Source: Candidatus Peregrinibacteria bacterium (GTDB taxonomy: Bacteria > Patescibacteriota > Gracilibacteria > UBA1369). From it: a DNA stretch of 42,655 nucleotides. The stretch lies in assembly GCA_020851415.1 (NCBI GenBank), contig JADZCU010000015.1, forward strand, positions 1-42,655, read 5' to 3'. This document shows positions 8,089-15,553 of this stretch, one piece after another. Within the stretch, counting starts at the first letter, position 1. Every line of letters begins with the position of its first letter. Below the pieces are notes generated by a model that saw only the letters and a program-made list of their open reading frames with translations, did no database searches and had not been told where the DNA came from. The position numbers and the translations under genes were made by a program.

Positions 8089-8252
8089 AGTTATATTTTT
8101 TCCATGCTCTCAACCACAAATAAATAGTTCCCCCGCAAAGACAAATATCGCTACGGGACATAGTCACACAAAGTATGATACTTCCGGCCTTGCGTCAGCC
8201 TTTTTATTTATGTCACAATAAGGCTCTACAACATCAGCAAAATAATAGAAGA

Positions 8253-9278
8253 ATGCGCGTAACAACACCGCAAAATAAGCAGTTCACCGTAAAGCTGAAA
8301 AATCAGCAGGCGGCACTTCCAAAACCCGACTGGCTCAAAATCCGCCCGCCAAGCACGGAAAAATTTGCTGAAATCCGGTCATTGGTAAAATCAAAAAAAC
8401 TTTCGACCGTATGTGAAGAAGCGCACTGCCCAAACATGTCCGAATGCTGGAGCAGCGGCACAGCCACCTTTATGCTAATGGGAGACACCTGCACACGCGC
8501 CTGTCGTTTCTGCATGGTCAAATCCGGAAACCCCAAAGGCGTCCTGGATCCGGACGAACCCAAACACCTGGCCGAATCCGTAAAATCCATGGGCCTCGAT
8601 TACGTAGTGCTCACCTGTGTAACGCGTGACGATCTAGAAGACGGCGGCGCTACCCATTTTGCCAACTGCATCCACGAACTCAAAAAAACAATTCCGGGAA
8701 TAAACGTTGAACTTTTAATTTCCGATCTCAACGCAAACTTCAACGCCCTGCAAATAATTCTGGACGCCCAACCTGAAGTATTGGCTCACAACGTCGAAAC
8801 CATCGAACGCCTCCAACGCCACATCCGCGACCCCCGCGCCAACTACCAAAAATCCCTCGCAATTTTGGATGAAGCCAAAAAACGCAACAACGCAGCACTA
8901 ACTCAAACGGAAGCACATGCCCCAAACAAGAAAAGTCTGCCCGGGCAGACTCAAGGCGGCCCCCCCGCCCCTCAAAAAATCTACACCAAATCCGCCCTCA
9001 TGCTCGGCCTCGGCGAAACCGAAGAAGAGGTTGTGCAAGCCATGAAAGACCTCCGCGCCATAGATGTAGACATCGTCACATTTGGGCAATACCTCCAACC
9101 AAGCCCGTTCCACATCCAGGTCAAAGAATACGTAACGCCACAGCAGTTCAAAAAATATGAAGTAATTGCCAAAGAACTCGGCTTTTTGTATTGTGCCTCA
9201 GGTCCTTTCGTCCGAAGTTCTTACAAAGCAGGTGAATTATTCATAAAAAATATTATTAATCAGCGGAGAGAGAGATAA
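8253..9278 (+). CDS. lipA: Lipoyl synthase, with an unusual internal insertion
   Basis: LipA inserts two sulfurs into protein-bound octanoyl groups. All required Cys residues are present: auxiliary cluster Cys54, Cys59, Cys65 (CEEAHC...SEC) and radical-SAM Cys80, Cys84, Cys87 (CTRACRFC), plus the C-terminal RSSYKAGELF. The ATG at 8253 gives 341 residues; the frame is open back to 8175 but upstream residues are unlike the family. Residues about 212-243, just before the TKSALMLGLGE strand, are an extra segment rich in Ala, Pro and Gly. It contains the palindrome shared with the broken HNH gene. The stop codon lies inside the left arm of the 9265-9364 inverted repeat. The neighbours are pdhA and pdhB, whose E2 partner would be the substrate. 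Confidence 0.93.
   Translation: MRVTTPQNKQFTVKLKNQQAALPKPDWLKIRPPSTEKFAEIRSLVKSKKLSTVCEEAHCPNMSECWSSGTATFMLMGDTCTRACRFCMVKSGNPKGVLDPDEPKHLAESVKSMGLDYVVLTCVTRDDLEDGGATHFANCIHELKKTIPGINVELLISDLNANFNALQIILDAQPEVLAHNVETIERLQRHIRDPRANYQKSLAILDEAKKRNNAALTQTEAHAPNKKSLPGQTQGGPPAPQKIYTKSALMLGLGETEEEVVQAMKDLRAIDVDIVTFGQYLQPSPFHIQVKEYVTPQQFKKYEVIAKELGFLYCASGPFVRSSYKAGELFIKNIINQRRER
8934..8951. repeat. 18-bp perfect palindrome, copy 2, within lipA
   Basis: AGTCTGCCCGGGCAGACT is a perfect palindrome coding SLPGQT at residues 228-233 of LipA, inside the extra segment. Its 16-bp core and three upstream A residues are identical to 872-890. Confidence 0.9.
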
Positions 9279-9364
9279 ATTATTTTTGTGCAACTGGGGG
9301 TGGTGCCGCGCAAGCGAGCACTGGGGGCCACATTCTTGCATAAAAATGATTTATCTCTCTCTCC
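9265..9364. repeat. 100-bp nested inverted repeat, element E1
   Basis: Outer arms 9265-9293 and 9336-9364 pair over all 29 positions as RNA (27 Watson-Crick, two G-U). The interior reads CTGGGGGTG, an inner hairpin (GTGCCGC and GCG-A-GCAC capped by a GCAA tetraloop), then TGGGGGCCACATTC. The left arm includes the lipA stop codon and the right arm ends 12 bp before the pdhA ATG. Element E2 at 41257-41358 has the same plan, length and core. Confidence 0.85.
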
Positions 9365-9376
9365 CACAATCACACT

Positions 9377-10483
9377 ATGTTTTTAGACACCCACAACCCG
9401 CTCACGGACGATCCAATCCAAATCATGGATCAAGACGGCAAACTCAACGAAGCACTCCGTCCAAAAGAGCTCACCGACGAAAAAGTAAAAGAGATGTATG
9501 AAAAAATGGTTTTCATTCGCCTGGCCGACGACCGCATGAAAAAAATGCAACGCTCCGGCCGCATGGGAACCTTCGCCTCAATCGAAGGCCAGGAAGCCGC
9601 ACAAATGGGCAGCGTTTCCACACTCGAAAAAACCGACTGGGTAGTTCCGGCTTTCCGTGAACAGCTCGCCATGTGGATGCACGGCGTACCACTGGAAAGC
9701 ATCATGCTCTTCTGGAAAGGCAACGAAGCCGGGGGAAAAATCCCTGAAGGAGTAAATGTACTCCCTGTATCAATTCCGGTAGGCAGCCAAATGTTGCACG
9801 CAGTAGGTCTTTCTTGGGCATCAAAACTTCAGGGAAAAAACGAAGTCGCACTCACCTACTTCGGCGATGGAGCAACTTCAGAAGGCGATTTCCACGAAGG
9901 AATGAACTTCGCCGGTGTATTCAAAACCGCAACAGTTTTCCTCTGTCAAAATAATCAATTCGCAATTTCCGTTCCACGCCGCATTCAAACAGCATCAAAA
10001 ACACTCGCGCAAAAAGCCATCGCCTACGGATTTCCAGGAGTAATTGTGGACGGCAACGATCTCTTTGCTATGTACGCCGTCACAAAAGAGGCCGTGGAAA
10101 GAGCACGCCGTGGTGACGGCCCAACACTCATTGAGGCCTACACATACCGCCTCGGCGACCACACCAGCTCTGACGATGCCACCAAGTATCGTGAAAAAGC
10201 CGAAGTGGAAGCCTGGAAACCCAAAGATCCATTCCGTCGTTTACAACTCTACCTTGCCACCAAAAATCTCTGGAGTGAACAAATCGAAGCTGACCTCAAA
10301 GCAAAACTTCAACCGCAAGTTGATGAAGTAGTCGCAAAAGTAGACGCCACCCCAGACCAAACTATCGACGAACTTTTTGGTTACACCTACGCAAACCTCA
10401 CGCAAAATTTAGCAAATCAAAAAGCCTACATGAAACACGTTACAGAGCTCCAAGCCGCTCAGAAAGGAGGCGCGAATGCCTAA
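9377..10483 (+). CDS. pdhA: Pyruvate dehydrogenase E1 component, alpha subunit
   Basis: The 368-residue product is a thiamine-diphosphate-binding E1 alpha. The TPP motif starts at GDG (163-165) and ends at Asn-Asn (192-193), and the phosphorylation-loop-like YRLGDHTSSDD follows near 255. It decarboxylates pyruvate and passes the acetyl group to the lipoyl arm of E2. Its end overlaps the pdhB start by 8 bp, so translation is probably coupled. Two branched-chain 2-oxoacid dehydrogenase subunits are the main alternative; the linked E2 and LipA make pyruvate the simplest reading but substrate choice is not shown by the sequence. Confidence 0.88.
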   Translation: MFLDTHNPLTDDPIQIMDQDGKLNEALRPKELTDEKVKEMYEKMVFIRLADDRMKKMQRSGRMGTFASIEGQEAAQMGSVSTLEKTDWVVPAFREQLAMWMHGVPLESIMLFWKGNEAGGKIPEGVNVLPVSIPVGSQMLHAVGLSWASKLQGKNEVALTYFGDGATSEGDFHEGMNFAGVFKTATVFLCQNNQFAISVPRRIQTASKTLAQKAIAYGFPGVIVDGNDLFAMYAVTKEAVERARRGDGPTLIEAYTYRLGDHTSSDDATKYREKAEVEAWKPKDPFRRLQLYLATKNLWSEQIEADLKAKLQPQVDEVVAKVDATPDQTIDELFGYTYANLTQNLANQKAYMKHVTELQAAQKGGANA

Positions 10484-11459
10484 TCAAACTCTCACCATGG
10501 TGCAGGCCATCAACCTCGCACTCAAACAAGAAATGGCCAAAGACAAAACCGTCCTCTGCTACGGCGAAGACGTTGGAGTTGAAGGTGGCGTATTCCGTGT
10601 CACAGAAGGCTTACAAAAACTCTACGGCGACCAACGCTGTTTCGATTCCCCTCTCGCAGAAGCCGGAATTATTGGTACAGCCATCGGACTCTCTATCAAT
10701 GGAATGAAGCCGGTCGTAGAAATGCAATTTTCCGGATTCATGTTTGAATCTTTCCCGCAACTCATGTGTCATGCAGCCCGCATGCGCAACCGCTCACGCG
10801 GACGCTTCAGCTGCCCACTCGTACTTCGCACACCATACGGCGGCGGCATCCACGCCCTTGAACACCACTGCGAATCAGAAGAAGCAATTCTCGCGCACAT
10901 CCCGGGGCTAAAAGTAGTCATCCCATCCACACCATTCGACGCCAAAGGACTCCTCATAGCCGCAATCCGCGACCCGGACCCAGTAATTTTCATGGAACCA
11001 AAACGTGTTTATCGAGCTTTTAAGCAAGAAGTCCCTGAAGAAGAGTACTTCATCCCAATCGGCAAAGCTGGCATCGTACAGAGCGGTTCAGACGTCACAG
11101 TCATCGCCTGGGGCGCCCAAGTCCGCGAATGCATGAAAACCAGCGATGAAGCCAAAAAACTCGGCATCAGCATGGAAATCGTCGATCTCCGCACCATCTC
11201 CCCAATCGATTATCCAACAATTTTCAACTCCGTAAGCAAAACCGGCCGCGTCGTAATAGTCCACGAAGCCTACCGCAGTTTCGGCCCGGGCGCAGAGCTT
11301 TCCGCCACTATCAACGAAGAGTTCTTCGGCAAACTCAAAGCACCAATCCAGCGCGTCACAGGCTTCGACATCGTCTACCCCCTCCTCCGCAGCGAAGACC
11401 TGGTGCAGCCAGAACCGGTAAGAATTTTGGAGGCAATCCGTAAAGTAGTTGGTAAGTAA
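10476..11459 (+). CDS. pdhB: Pyruvate dehydrogenase E1 component, beta subunit
   Basis: The 327-residue product matches E1 beta over its length: the N-terminal ALKQEMAKDKTVLCYGEDVG, the RCFDSPLAEAGIIGTAIG block, the YGGGIHALEHHCESEEA segment, and the transketolase C-terminal domain (AWGAQVRECMKTSDEAKKLG, then VDLRTISPID). A good Shine-Dalgarno-like AGAAAGGAGG precedes the ATG inside the end of pdhA, one of few in the window. It forms the E1 heterotetramer with PdhA. Confidence 0.9.
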   Translation: MPNQTLTMVQAINLALKQEMAKDKTVLCYGEDVGVEGGVFRVTEGLQKLYGDQRCFDSPLAEAGIIGTAIGLSINGMKPVVEMQFSGFMFESFPQLMCHAARMRNRSRGRFSCPLVLRTPYGGGIHALEHHCESEEAILAHIPGLKVVIPSTPFDAKGLLIAAIRDPDPVIFMEPKRVYRAFKQEVPEEEYFIPIGKAGIVQSGSDVTVIAWGAQVRECMKTSDEAKKLGISMEIVDLRTISPIDYPTIFNSVSKTGRVVIVHEAYRSFGPGAELSATINEEFFGKLKAPIQRVTGFDIVYPLLRSEDLVQPEPVRILEAIRKVVGK

Positions 11460-11515
11460 GATGGGACGATTCTATCGAAATTTCAACTAAACACTCTTCA
11501 TCTGAGGCATAAAAG

Positions 11516-11539
11516 TTATCTAAATATTAGATAATTTTT
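11516..11539 (+). terminator. Weak AT-rich terminator after pdhB
   Basis: TTATCTA and TAGATAA (7 bp, 5-nt loop) followed by five T residues. The stem has only one G-C pair, so termination may be inefficient. Confidence 0.4.
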
Positions 11540-11587
11540 ATGTTTTGGTAAAAACAAAACAGTAAAATACGCTCAATGTAAGAAAAC

Positions 11588-11624
11588 TTGAGGCCATTTA
11601 AGTAATACAGTATAATTGTATTAC
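11588..11624 (+). promoter_or_regulatory. Promoter and overlapping operator of the AbrB-RelE operon
   Basis: TTGAGG (11588-11593), a 17-bp spacer and TATAAT (11611-11616) form a near-perfect promoter. The inverted repeat GTAATACA...TGTATTAC (11602-11624) spans the -10 box and would let the antitoxin block transcription. Transcription should start near 11623, which rules out the earlier in-frame ATG at 11616. Confidence 0.8.
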
Positions 11625-11648
11625 AATACTACTTTCTTACTTTCCTAC

Positions 11649-11891
11649 ATGTCTACCAAGATTTCAAAATGCACGGAAAAAGGCCAAATCACCTTACCAA
11701 AGGATTGGAGAGACTTATTTAAAACAGACTCCTTTATGATTCAATACGATCAGAAAAAGCTAATTATTACACCCATCAACCTGTCCGAACTTCAAGAAGA
11801 AGTCATTTTTGATGCAGAAAAAGACAACAACGGAAAAGGTATTTCAGTAGATGAAATGATCAAGACTCTAAAGAAAATAAAACATGGATAA
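11649..11891 (+). CDS. AbrB/MazE-type antitoxin
   Basis: An 80-residue protein with an N-terminal swapped-hairpin AbrB domain (ISKCTEKGQITLPKDWRDLF, then a FMIQYDQKKLIITPI strand) and a charged C-terminal tail that would bind the toxin. It overlaps the RelE-like gene by 8 bp. I start at the ATG at 11649, because the one at 11616 lies on the -10 box. It is expected to repress its own operator at 11602-11624. Confidence 0.82.
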   Translation: MSTKISKCTEKGQITLPKDWRDLFKTDSFMIQYDQKKLIITPINLSELQEEVIFDAEKDNNGKGISVDEMIKTLKKIKHG

Positions 11892-12126
11892 AATTGAAAA
11901 ATTCTTCCACAAACTCTCAAAAAAAGAGCAGGAGGCAATGCTTTTATTGCTTCAGCAAATAAGCAAAGATTATACAGAAATTCCTGGACTTTTAAAATTA
12001 CAGGGACATAATCATCTCTACCGGATTCGAATGGGTAATTACAGAATTATTTTCAAAATCACCGGTAATAACAAAGAAATTATTCGCATTAGCAAACGAA
12101 ATGAAAAAACCTACAAAAATCTCTAA
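11884..12126 (+). CDS. RelE/ParE-family toxin
   Basis: An 80-residue protein with two N-terminal helices (KFFHKLSKKEQEAMLLLLQQ), then the RelE-type sheet: LLKLQGHNHLYRIRMGNYRI, followed by IIFKI and IIRISKRNEKTYKN. The YRIRMGNYRIIF pattern is typical of RelE/ParE. Whether it cuts mRNA or targets gyrase is not decided by sequence. Paired with the AbrB-type antitoxin just upstream. Its 3' end overlaps the prephenate dehydratase-like gene by 26 bp, so the TA promoter may also drive aromatic amino-acid genes. Confidence 0.8.
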   Translation: MDKIEKFFHKLSKKEQEAMLLLLQQISKDYTEIPGLLKLQGHNHLYRIRMGNYRIIFKITGNNKEIIRISKRNEKTYKNL

Positions 12127-12700
12127 ACAATTAACCACAAAAAAATTAAGACTCGGCGTCTCTGGTGACGCAGGCTCATTCTCTGAAGAAGCCGGACTAC
12201 TTTACGCACAAAGAAACGGTTTCAAGCCCGAAATAAAATTCTGCATAGACATGGAAGGAGTCCTTGCAGCACTCGATAAAAAACAAATCGATCTTGGGAT
12301 CTTTCCGGTAGTGAACTCCCGCGGAGGTTTAGTGCAGCCTGCCTTTAAGGCTATGGGAAAACATAAATTCAACTACATCGATGAACTGTGGCTGGAAGTA
12401 TATCAATGCATGATGGTGCGCCCTGGTGTCACCAAAAAGCAGATCAAAAAAATTGCCACTCACTCACAAGCACTCGCACAATGCGAACGCTATATCAGAA
12501 AAGAGTTTCCAGACGCTCAACTCATAGAATGGGAAGACACAGCAAAAGCAGCGAAGGATCTTGCAAAAGGTATACTAAAAAAAGACACCGCAGTAATCGC
12601 TCCGGCGCGCTCCGCCCAAATCTACAAACTCAAACTTCTCGCCAAAGGCATTCAAGACAATCATCCAAATCTCACAACATTCATCATCGTAAAAAAATGA
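12101..12700 (+). CDS. Prephenate dehydratase-like protein
   Basis: The 199-residue product has the periplasmic-binding-like fold of prephenate dehydratase (prephenate to phenylpyruvate): GDAGSFSEEAG at the start, DLGIFPVVNSRGG, the conserved ATHSQALAQCERY near residue 120, and VIAPARSAQIYKL. Two landmark motifs are altered: the usual ENS reads VNS, and the catalytic NxTRF end reads NLTTF. There is no ACT regulatory domain, so no phenylalanine feedback is expected. The stop TGA overlaps the next start. The neighbouring TyrA supports an aromatic pathway role, but activity is uncertain. Confidence 0.7.
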   Translation: MKKPTKISKQLTTKKLRLGVSGDAGSFSEEAGLLYAQRNGFKPEIKFCIDMEGVLAALDKKQIDLGIFPVVNSRGGLVQPAFKAMGKHKFNYIDELWLEVYQCMMVRPGVTKKQIKKIATHSQALAQCERYIRKEFPDAQLIEWEDTAKAAKDLAKGILKKDTAVIAPARSAQIYKLKLLAKGIQDNHPNLTTFIIVKK

Positions 12701-13428
12701 AAAATAATGCCCTGAATCAAGCCACCCAAAAGCCAAATTTCGGCATTATTGGATACGGAAGATTCGGCAAGCTTTGGGCTAAATGTCTCAAACCATTTGG
12801 GAAAGTTTTCATTTATAAAAAAACAGATTCAGTCAAAAAATTACAACAGACAATCAACGCCGATTTTCTTTTTTTACTCGTCCCGATTTCACAAATCGCA
12901 GATGTTTGTAAACAAATAAAAAAATATCTTTCACCAAAAACCGTAGTGGTGGATGCCTGTTCCGTAAAAGAATATCCAGTGCAAATGATGAAAAAATATT
13001 TACCCAAAAAACAACCAATTATTGCCACGCATCCCCTCTTCGGTCCGGATTCCGTCAAGCAATTTGGTCTGAAGAATCAGCGAATCGTCGTATGTCCAGT
13101 TAGCGCTCCCAAAAATAAATTCACAATATTTCTTGGGGTACTTAAAAAAATGCAGTTGGAAATTATCAAGACCACCGAAAAACATCATGATGAACAGATG
13201 GCAATTTCCCAGGCACTCGTTCACTTCATCGGCCGTGGTTTAGAGCCATTACTTTTGAAGAAACAAAAAATCTCCACACCAAACTACGAATCCCTCCTCC
13301 GGCTCAGCAGCATGGTTACAAACGATACCTTCCAACTATTCATCGACATGCAATGCTATAATAAGCACACCCAAAAAGTCCGCAAAAAATTTGTTGAATC
13401 ACTCCAAAAAATCAACAGTAAGCTGTAG
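12697..13428 (+). CDS. tyrA: Prephenate dehydrogenase-like protein
   Basis: A 243-residue NAD(P)-dependent enzyme. The Rossmann motif is GIIGYGRFGKLWAK (about residues 15-28). Then come LVPISQI, VDACSVKEYPV, and the substrate segment THPLFGPDS, with a helical C-terminal domain containing AISQALVHFIGRGLEPLL. It is expected to convert prephenate to 4-hydroxyphenylpyruvate in tyrosine synthesis. I use the ATG at 12697, which overlaps the previous stop as ATGA; a longer frame from 12388 is a shadow of the dehydratase gene. It may also accept arogenate. Confidence 0.82.
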   Translation: MKNNALNQATQKPNFGIIGYGRFGKLWAKCLKPFGKVFIYKKTDSVKKLQQTINADFLFLLVPISQIADVCKQIKKYLSPKTVVVDACSVKEYPVQMMKKYLPKKQPIIATHPLFGPDSVKQFGLKNQRIVVCPVSAPKNKFTIFLGVLKKMQLEIIKTTEKHHDEQMAISQALVHFIGRGLEPLLLKKQKISTPNYESLLRLSSMVTNDTFQLFIDMQCYNKHTQKVRKKFVESLQKINSKL

Positions 13429-13430
13429 TT

Positions 13431-13802
13431 TTAAAGCTCATACTCATCATAGAGACCGTTTGTTAGATCTTTGTGAAGTAAAATCAAATGCTCCGTCAAA
13501 GCAGTTTTGAAATATGGATTCTGAAGTGAAATATTCTTTCCAATACGGTCTTTTTTATCACGATAAAAAAGTAAAAAGCCGTCGCCATTTTCCATGTCCA
13601 CCAAATAAACAATCCTCCTGGCCCCATAAACAGTGGTGGCATAGACTTTTATCAATCGTGAATTGACCGGTAGCTGTAGCCCACGAATTGTGTCAAAAAT
13701 CCCCTTCTTAAATCCTTTCAGAATAACCTGCAAATTCTTTTCCATAAGATCGCCTCTGCGAAACTCTTTTTTCTTAATTGTGTGAGTGATAACAACTTTC
13801 AT
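13431..13802 (-). CDS. Putative toxin partner of the RelB-like antitoxin
   Basis: A 123-residue protein whose start overlaps the antitoxin stop by 4 bp (ATGA). The C-terminal two thirds look RelE-like: a RLIKVYATTVYGARRIVYLV strand pair, GFLLFYRDKKDRIGKNIS, then a NPYFKTALTEHLILLHKDL helix. The pattern KKDxxGKNIS plus NPxF is shared by a group of small RelE-related proteins, but I cannot name the family with certainty. The toxin role rests mainly on the operon layout. Confidence 0.6.
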   Translation of the reverse strand: MKVVITHTIKKKEFRRGDLMEKNLQVILKGFKKGIFDTIRGLQLPVNSRLIKVYATTVYGARRIVYLVDMENGDGFLLFYRDKKDRIGKNISLQNPYFKTALTEHLILLHKDLTNGLYDEYEL

Positions 13803-14056
13803 TTTTTCTTATGTTTCTTCCATTCTGAAATAACTTTATTCATCAGTTTTTGAGTATCTGTATCAACATCTACAACATTTGTCTCGTACATTTCTTCACT
13901 CTTGGGGATGCTCAACTCAAAAGGAATACTTTTAGTCACAACAATTTTTTTTAAATAAAGTCTGATTGCAGTCGGCATATCTATTCCAATCTGTTCAAGC
14001 ACACTATCGGCAGCTTTCTTATCATCATCAGATATACGAATTTGTAATGTTTTCAT
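13799..14056 (-). CDS. RelB/DinJ-type antitoxin
   Basis: An 85-residue protein with a RelB/DinJ ribbon-helix-helix domain (LQIRISDDDKKAADSVLEQI, then a MPTAIRLYLKKIV segment) followed by an acidic, Lys-tailed C-terminus. It is the first gene of a two-gene operon. The upstream AT-rich region (14057-14110) has several -10-like hexamers but I could not fix one promoter. It should repress its own promoter and neutralise the product of 13431-13802. Confidence 0.82.
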   Translation of the reverse strand: MKTLQIRISDDDKKAADSVLEQIGIDMPTAIRLYLKKIVVTKSIPFELSIPKSEEMYETNVVDVDTDTQKLMNKVISEWKKHKKK

Positions 14057-14291
14057 ATAGATTTATACATAGTAAGCATTACAATAATACATTAAAATAC
14101 AATGATTTTCAATGCTTGCTTCGCAAGTTACAATATGAAATATAATGCCGCTCAATAATAATAAATTAAAATAATAATGAGATTTCCAATCTACGAGCCA
14201 CCGACTTTTGAGAATCACAAAAGTGGTGTTAAAGTTACAAATGATCACATCCATCAGGTAAAAGTCCGACAGTAATTCTTCAAAAGCCACC

Positions 14292-15452
14292 GTGCAATTC
14301 TCCAAAATCTCACAAATGGAAGCCTCCGCAACCGTCACCATTAACACGCTCGCACAAGCCAAAAAAGCCATGGGCGAACGCATATTCAACCTGTCCGCCG
14401 GAGAACCGCTGGTAGAAACCGGTCATTACTTTAAAAATATTCTCGACTGGGTCATCGAACATCACCAAACCCACTATCCGCCGGTCGCCGGTATCCCGGA
14501 ATTGCGCAATGAATCAGCAAACTGGCTCAACAAAACCTACGATACCAACTACACGGCAGCCAACACACTCATCACCTGCGGAGGGAAATTCGGCATCTAT
14601 TTAGCGCTGCAGGCACTCCTCAACCCCGATGACGAAGTGATAATGATTGCCCCATATTGGGTTTCGTACCCATCAATGGTAGAAATCCACAAAGGCAAAT
14701 CCGTCATCATCCCAACAGAAGAAAAAAATCAGTGGAAAGTAGATCCCGAAGCCATTCAAAAGGCCCGCACGTCGCGCTCAAAACTCCTCATCATCAACAA
14801 CGCCTCTAATCCAACTGGCGTTTTCTACACCAAACAAGAGCTCGAAAAAATCGTTGAAGTCGCCAAAAAAAATAACCTCATCATCCTCTCCGATGAAGTC
14901 TATTCCGGAATGATTTACGACAACAACAAATACACCTCTTTCGGATCATTCAAAAACTATTCAGACAACATCATAGTTGCCCAAAGTTGTTCCAAAAATT
15001 TTGCTATGACCGGCTGGCGAGTCGGCATGGTCTACGCGCCGGAACCACTCATAAAAATCATGACCAAACTCCAGGGACAATCAATCACCGGCACCAGCAT
15101 AGTAAGTCAATTCGTAGCTCTGGAAGCCATGAAAAACTCAAGCGTTATCATGCCGGAAATACAAAAAGAAATGCAAAATCGTCGCGACATTTTCATCGAT
15201 ACATTCAACGAGCTGTTCAATGCAAATCTCCAAAAACCAGCCGCAAGTTTCTACGCATTCATCCCTCTCACGGCACTCAAAGCAAAAACAAAAAGCTCAG
15301 TGGAATTCTGCAAAGAAACTTTAGACAAAGGAAACGTAGCAACAGTCCCAGGCTTGGCATTCGGCCAAGAAGGCTACGTCAGATTCTCTTTCGGCGCAAA
15401 ACCCCAGGAACTCAAAGATGCCTTGCATGCTTTGGCAAATTTTTTGAAGTAA
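14292..15452 (+). CDS. Class I/II aminotransferase (aspartate/aromatic type)
   Basis: A 386-residue PLP enzyme: NLSAGEP near residue 32, HYPPVAGIPELR, NNASNPTGV (PLP-binding Asn), LSDEVYSGMIY (Asp), and the Schiff-base Lys in SCSKNFAMTGWRVG. The GTG at 14292 is chosen because the first residues (QFSKISQMEASAT) match the usual N-terminus of this family; the ATG at 14316 would remove part of it. With a dehydratase-like and a dehydrogenase gene nearby, it could perform the last step of phenylalanine and tyrosine synthesis, or act as aspartate aminotransferase. Confidence 0.85.
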   Translation: MQFSKISQMEASATVTINTLAQAKKAMGERIFNLSAGEPLVETGHYFKNILDWVIEHHQTHYPPVAGIPELRNESANWLNKTYDTNYTAANTLITCGGKFGIYLALQALLNPDDEVIMIAPYWVSYPSMVEIHKGKSVIIPTEEKNQWKVDPEAIQKARTSRSKLLIINNASNPTGVFYTKQELEKIVEVAKKNNLIILSDEVYSGMIYDNNKYTSFGSFKNYSDNIIVAQSCSKNFAMTGWRVGMVYAPEPLIKIMTKLQGQSITGTSIVSQFVALEAMKNSSVIMPEIQKEMQNRRDIFIDTFNELFNANLQKPAASFYAFIPLTALKAKTKSSVEFCKETLDKGNVATVPGLAFGQEGYVRFSFGAKPQELKDALHALANFLK

Positions 15453-15553
15453 TACATAGTCACACTTTTCCAAAACAACCTAAGTTACTTTTACTCTTGC
15501 CAAAGGCCTAGAAATAGCTTTTCATATGAAGGAATATATAACTCCAAAAACCC

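Noticed and set aside
9265-9364. Simple intrinsic terminator for lipA
   Set aside because: The arms are too long (29 bp), the interior is structured, and no T-run follows the right arm; the same plan recurs as E2.
12388-12696. N-terminal extension of prephenate dehydrogenase
   Set aside because: It lies wholly inside the dehydratase-like gene in another frame and is rich in Arg, His and Ser, as expected of a shadow frame.
14063-14389. 108-codon minus-strand frame before the RelB-like gene
   Set aside because: It covers the start of the aminotransferase gene and the TA promoter region, and its translation resembles no protein.
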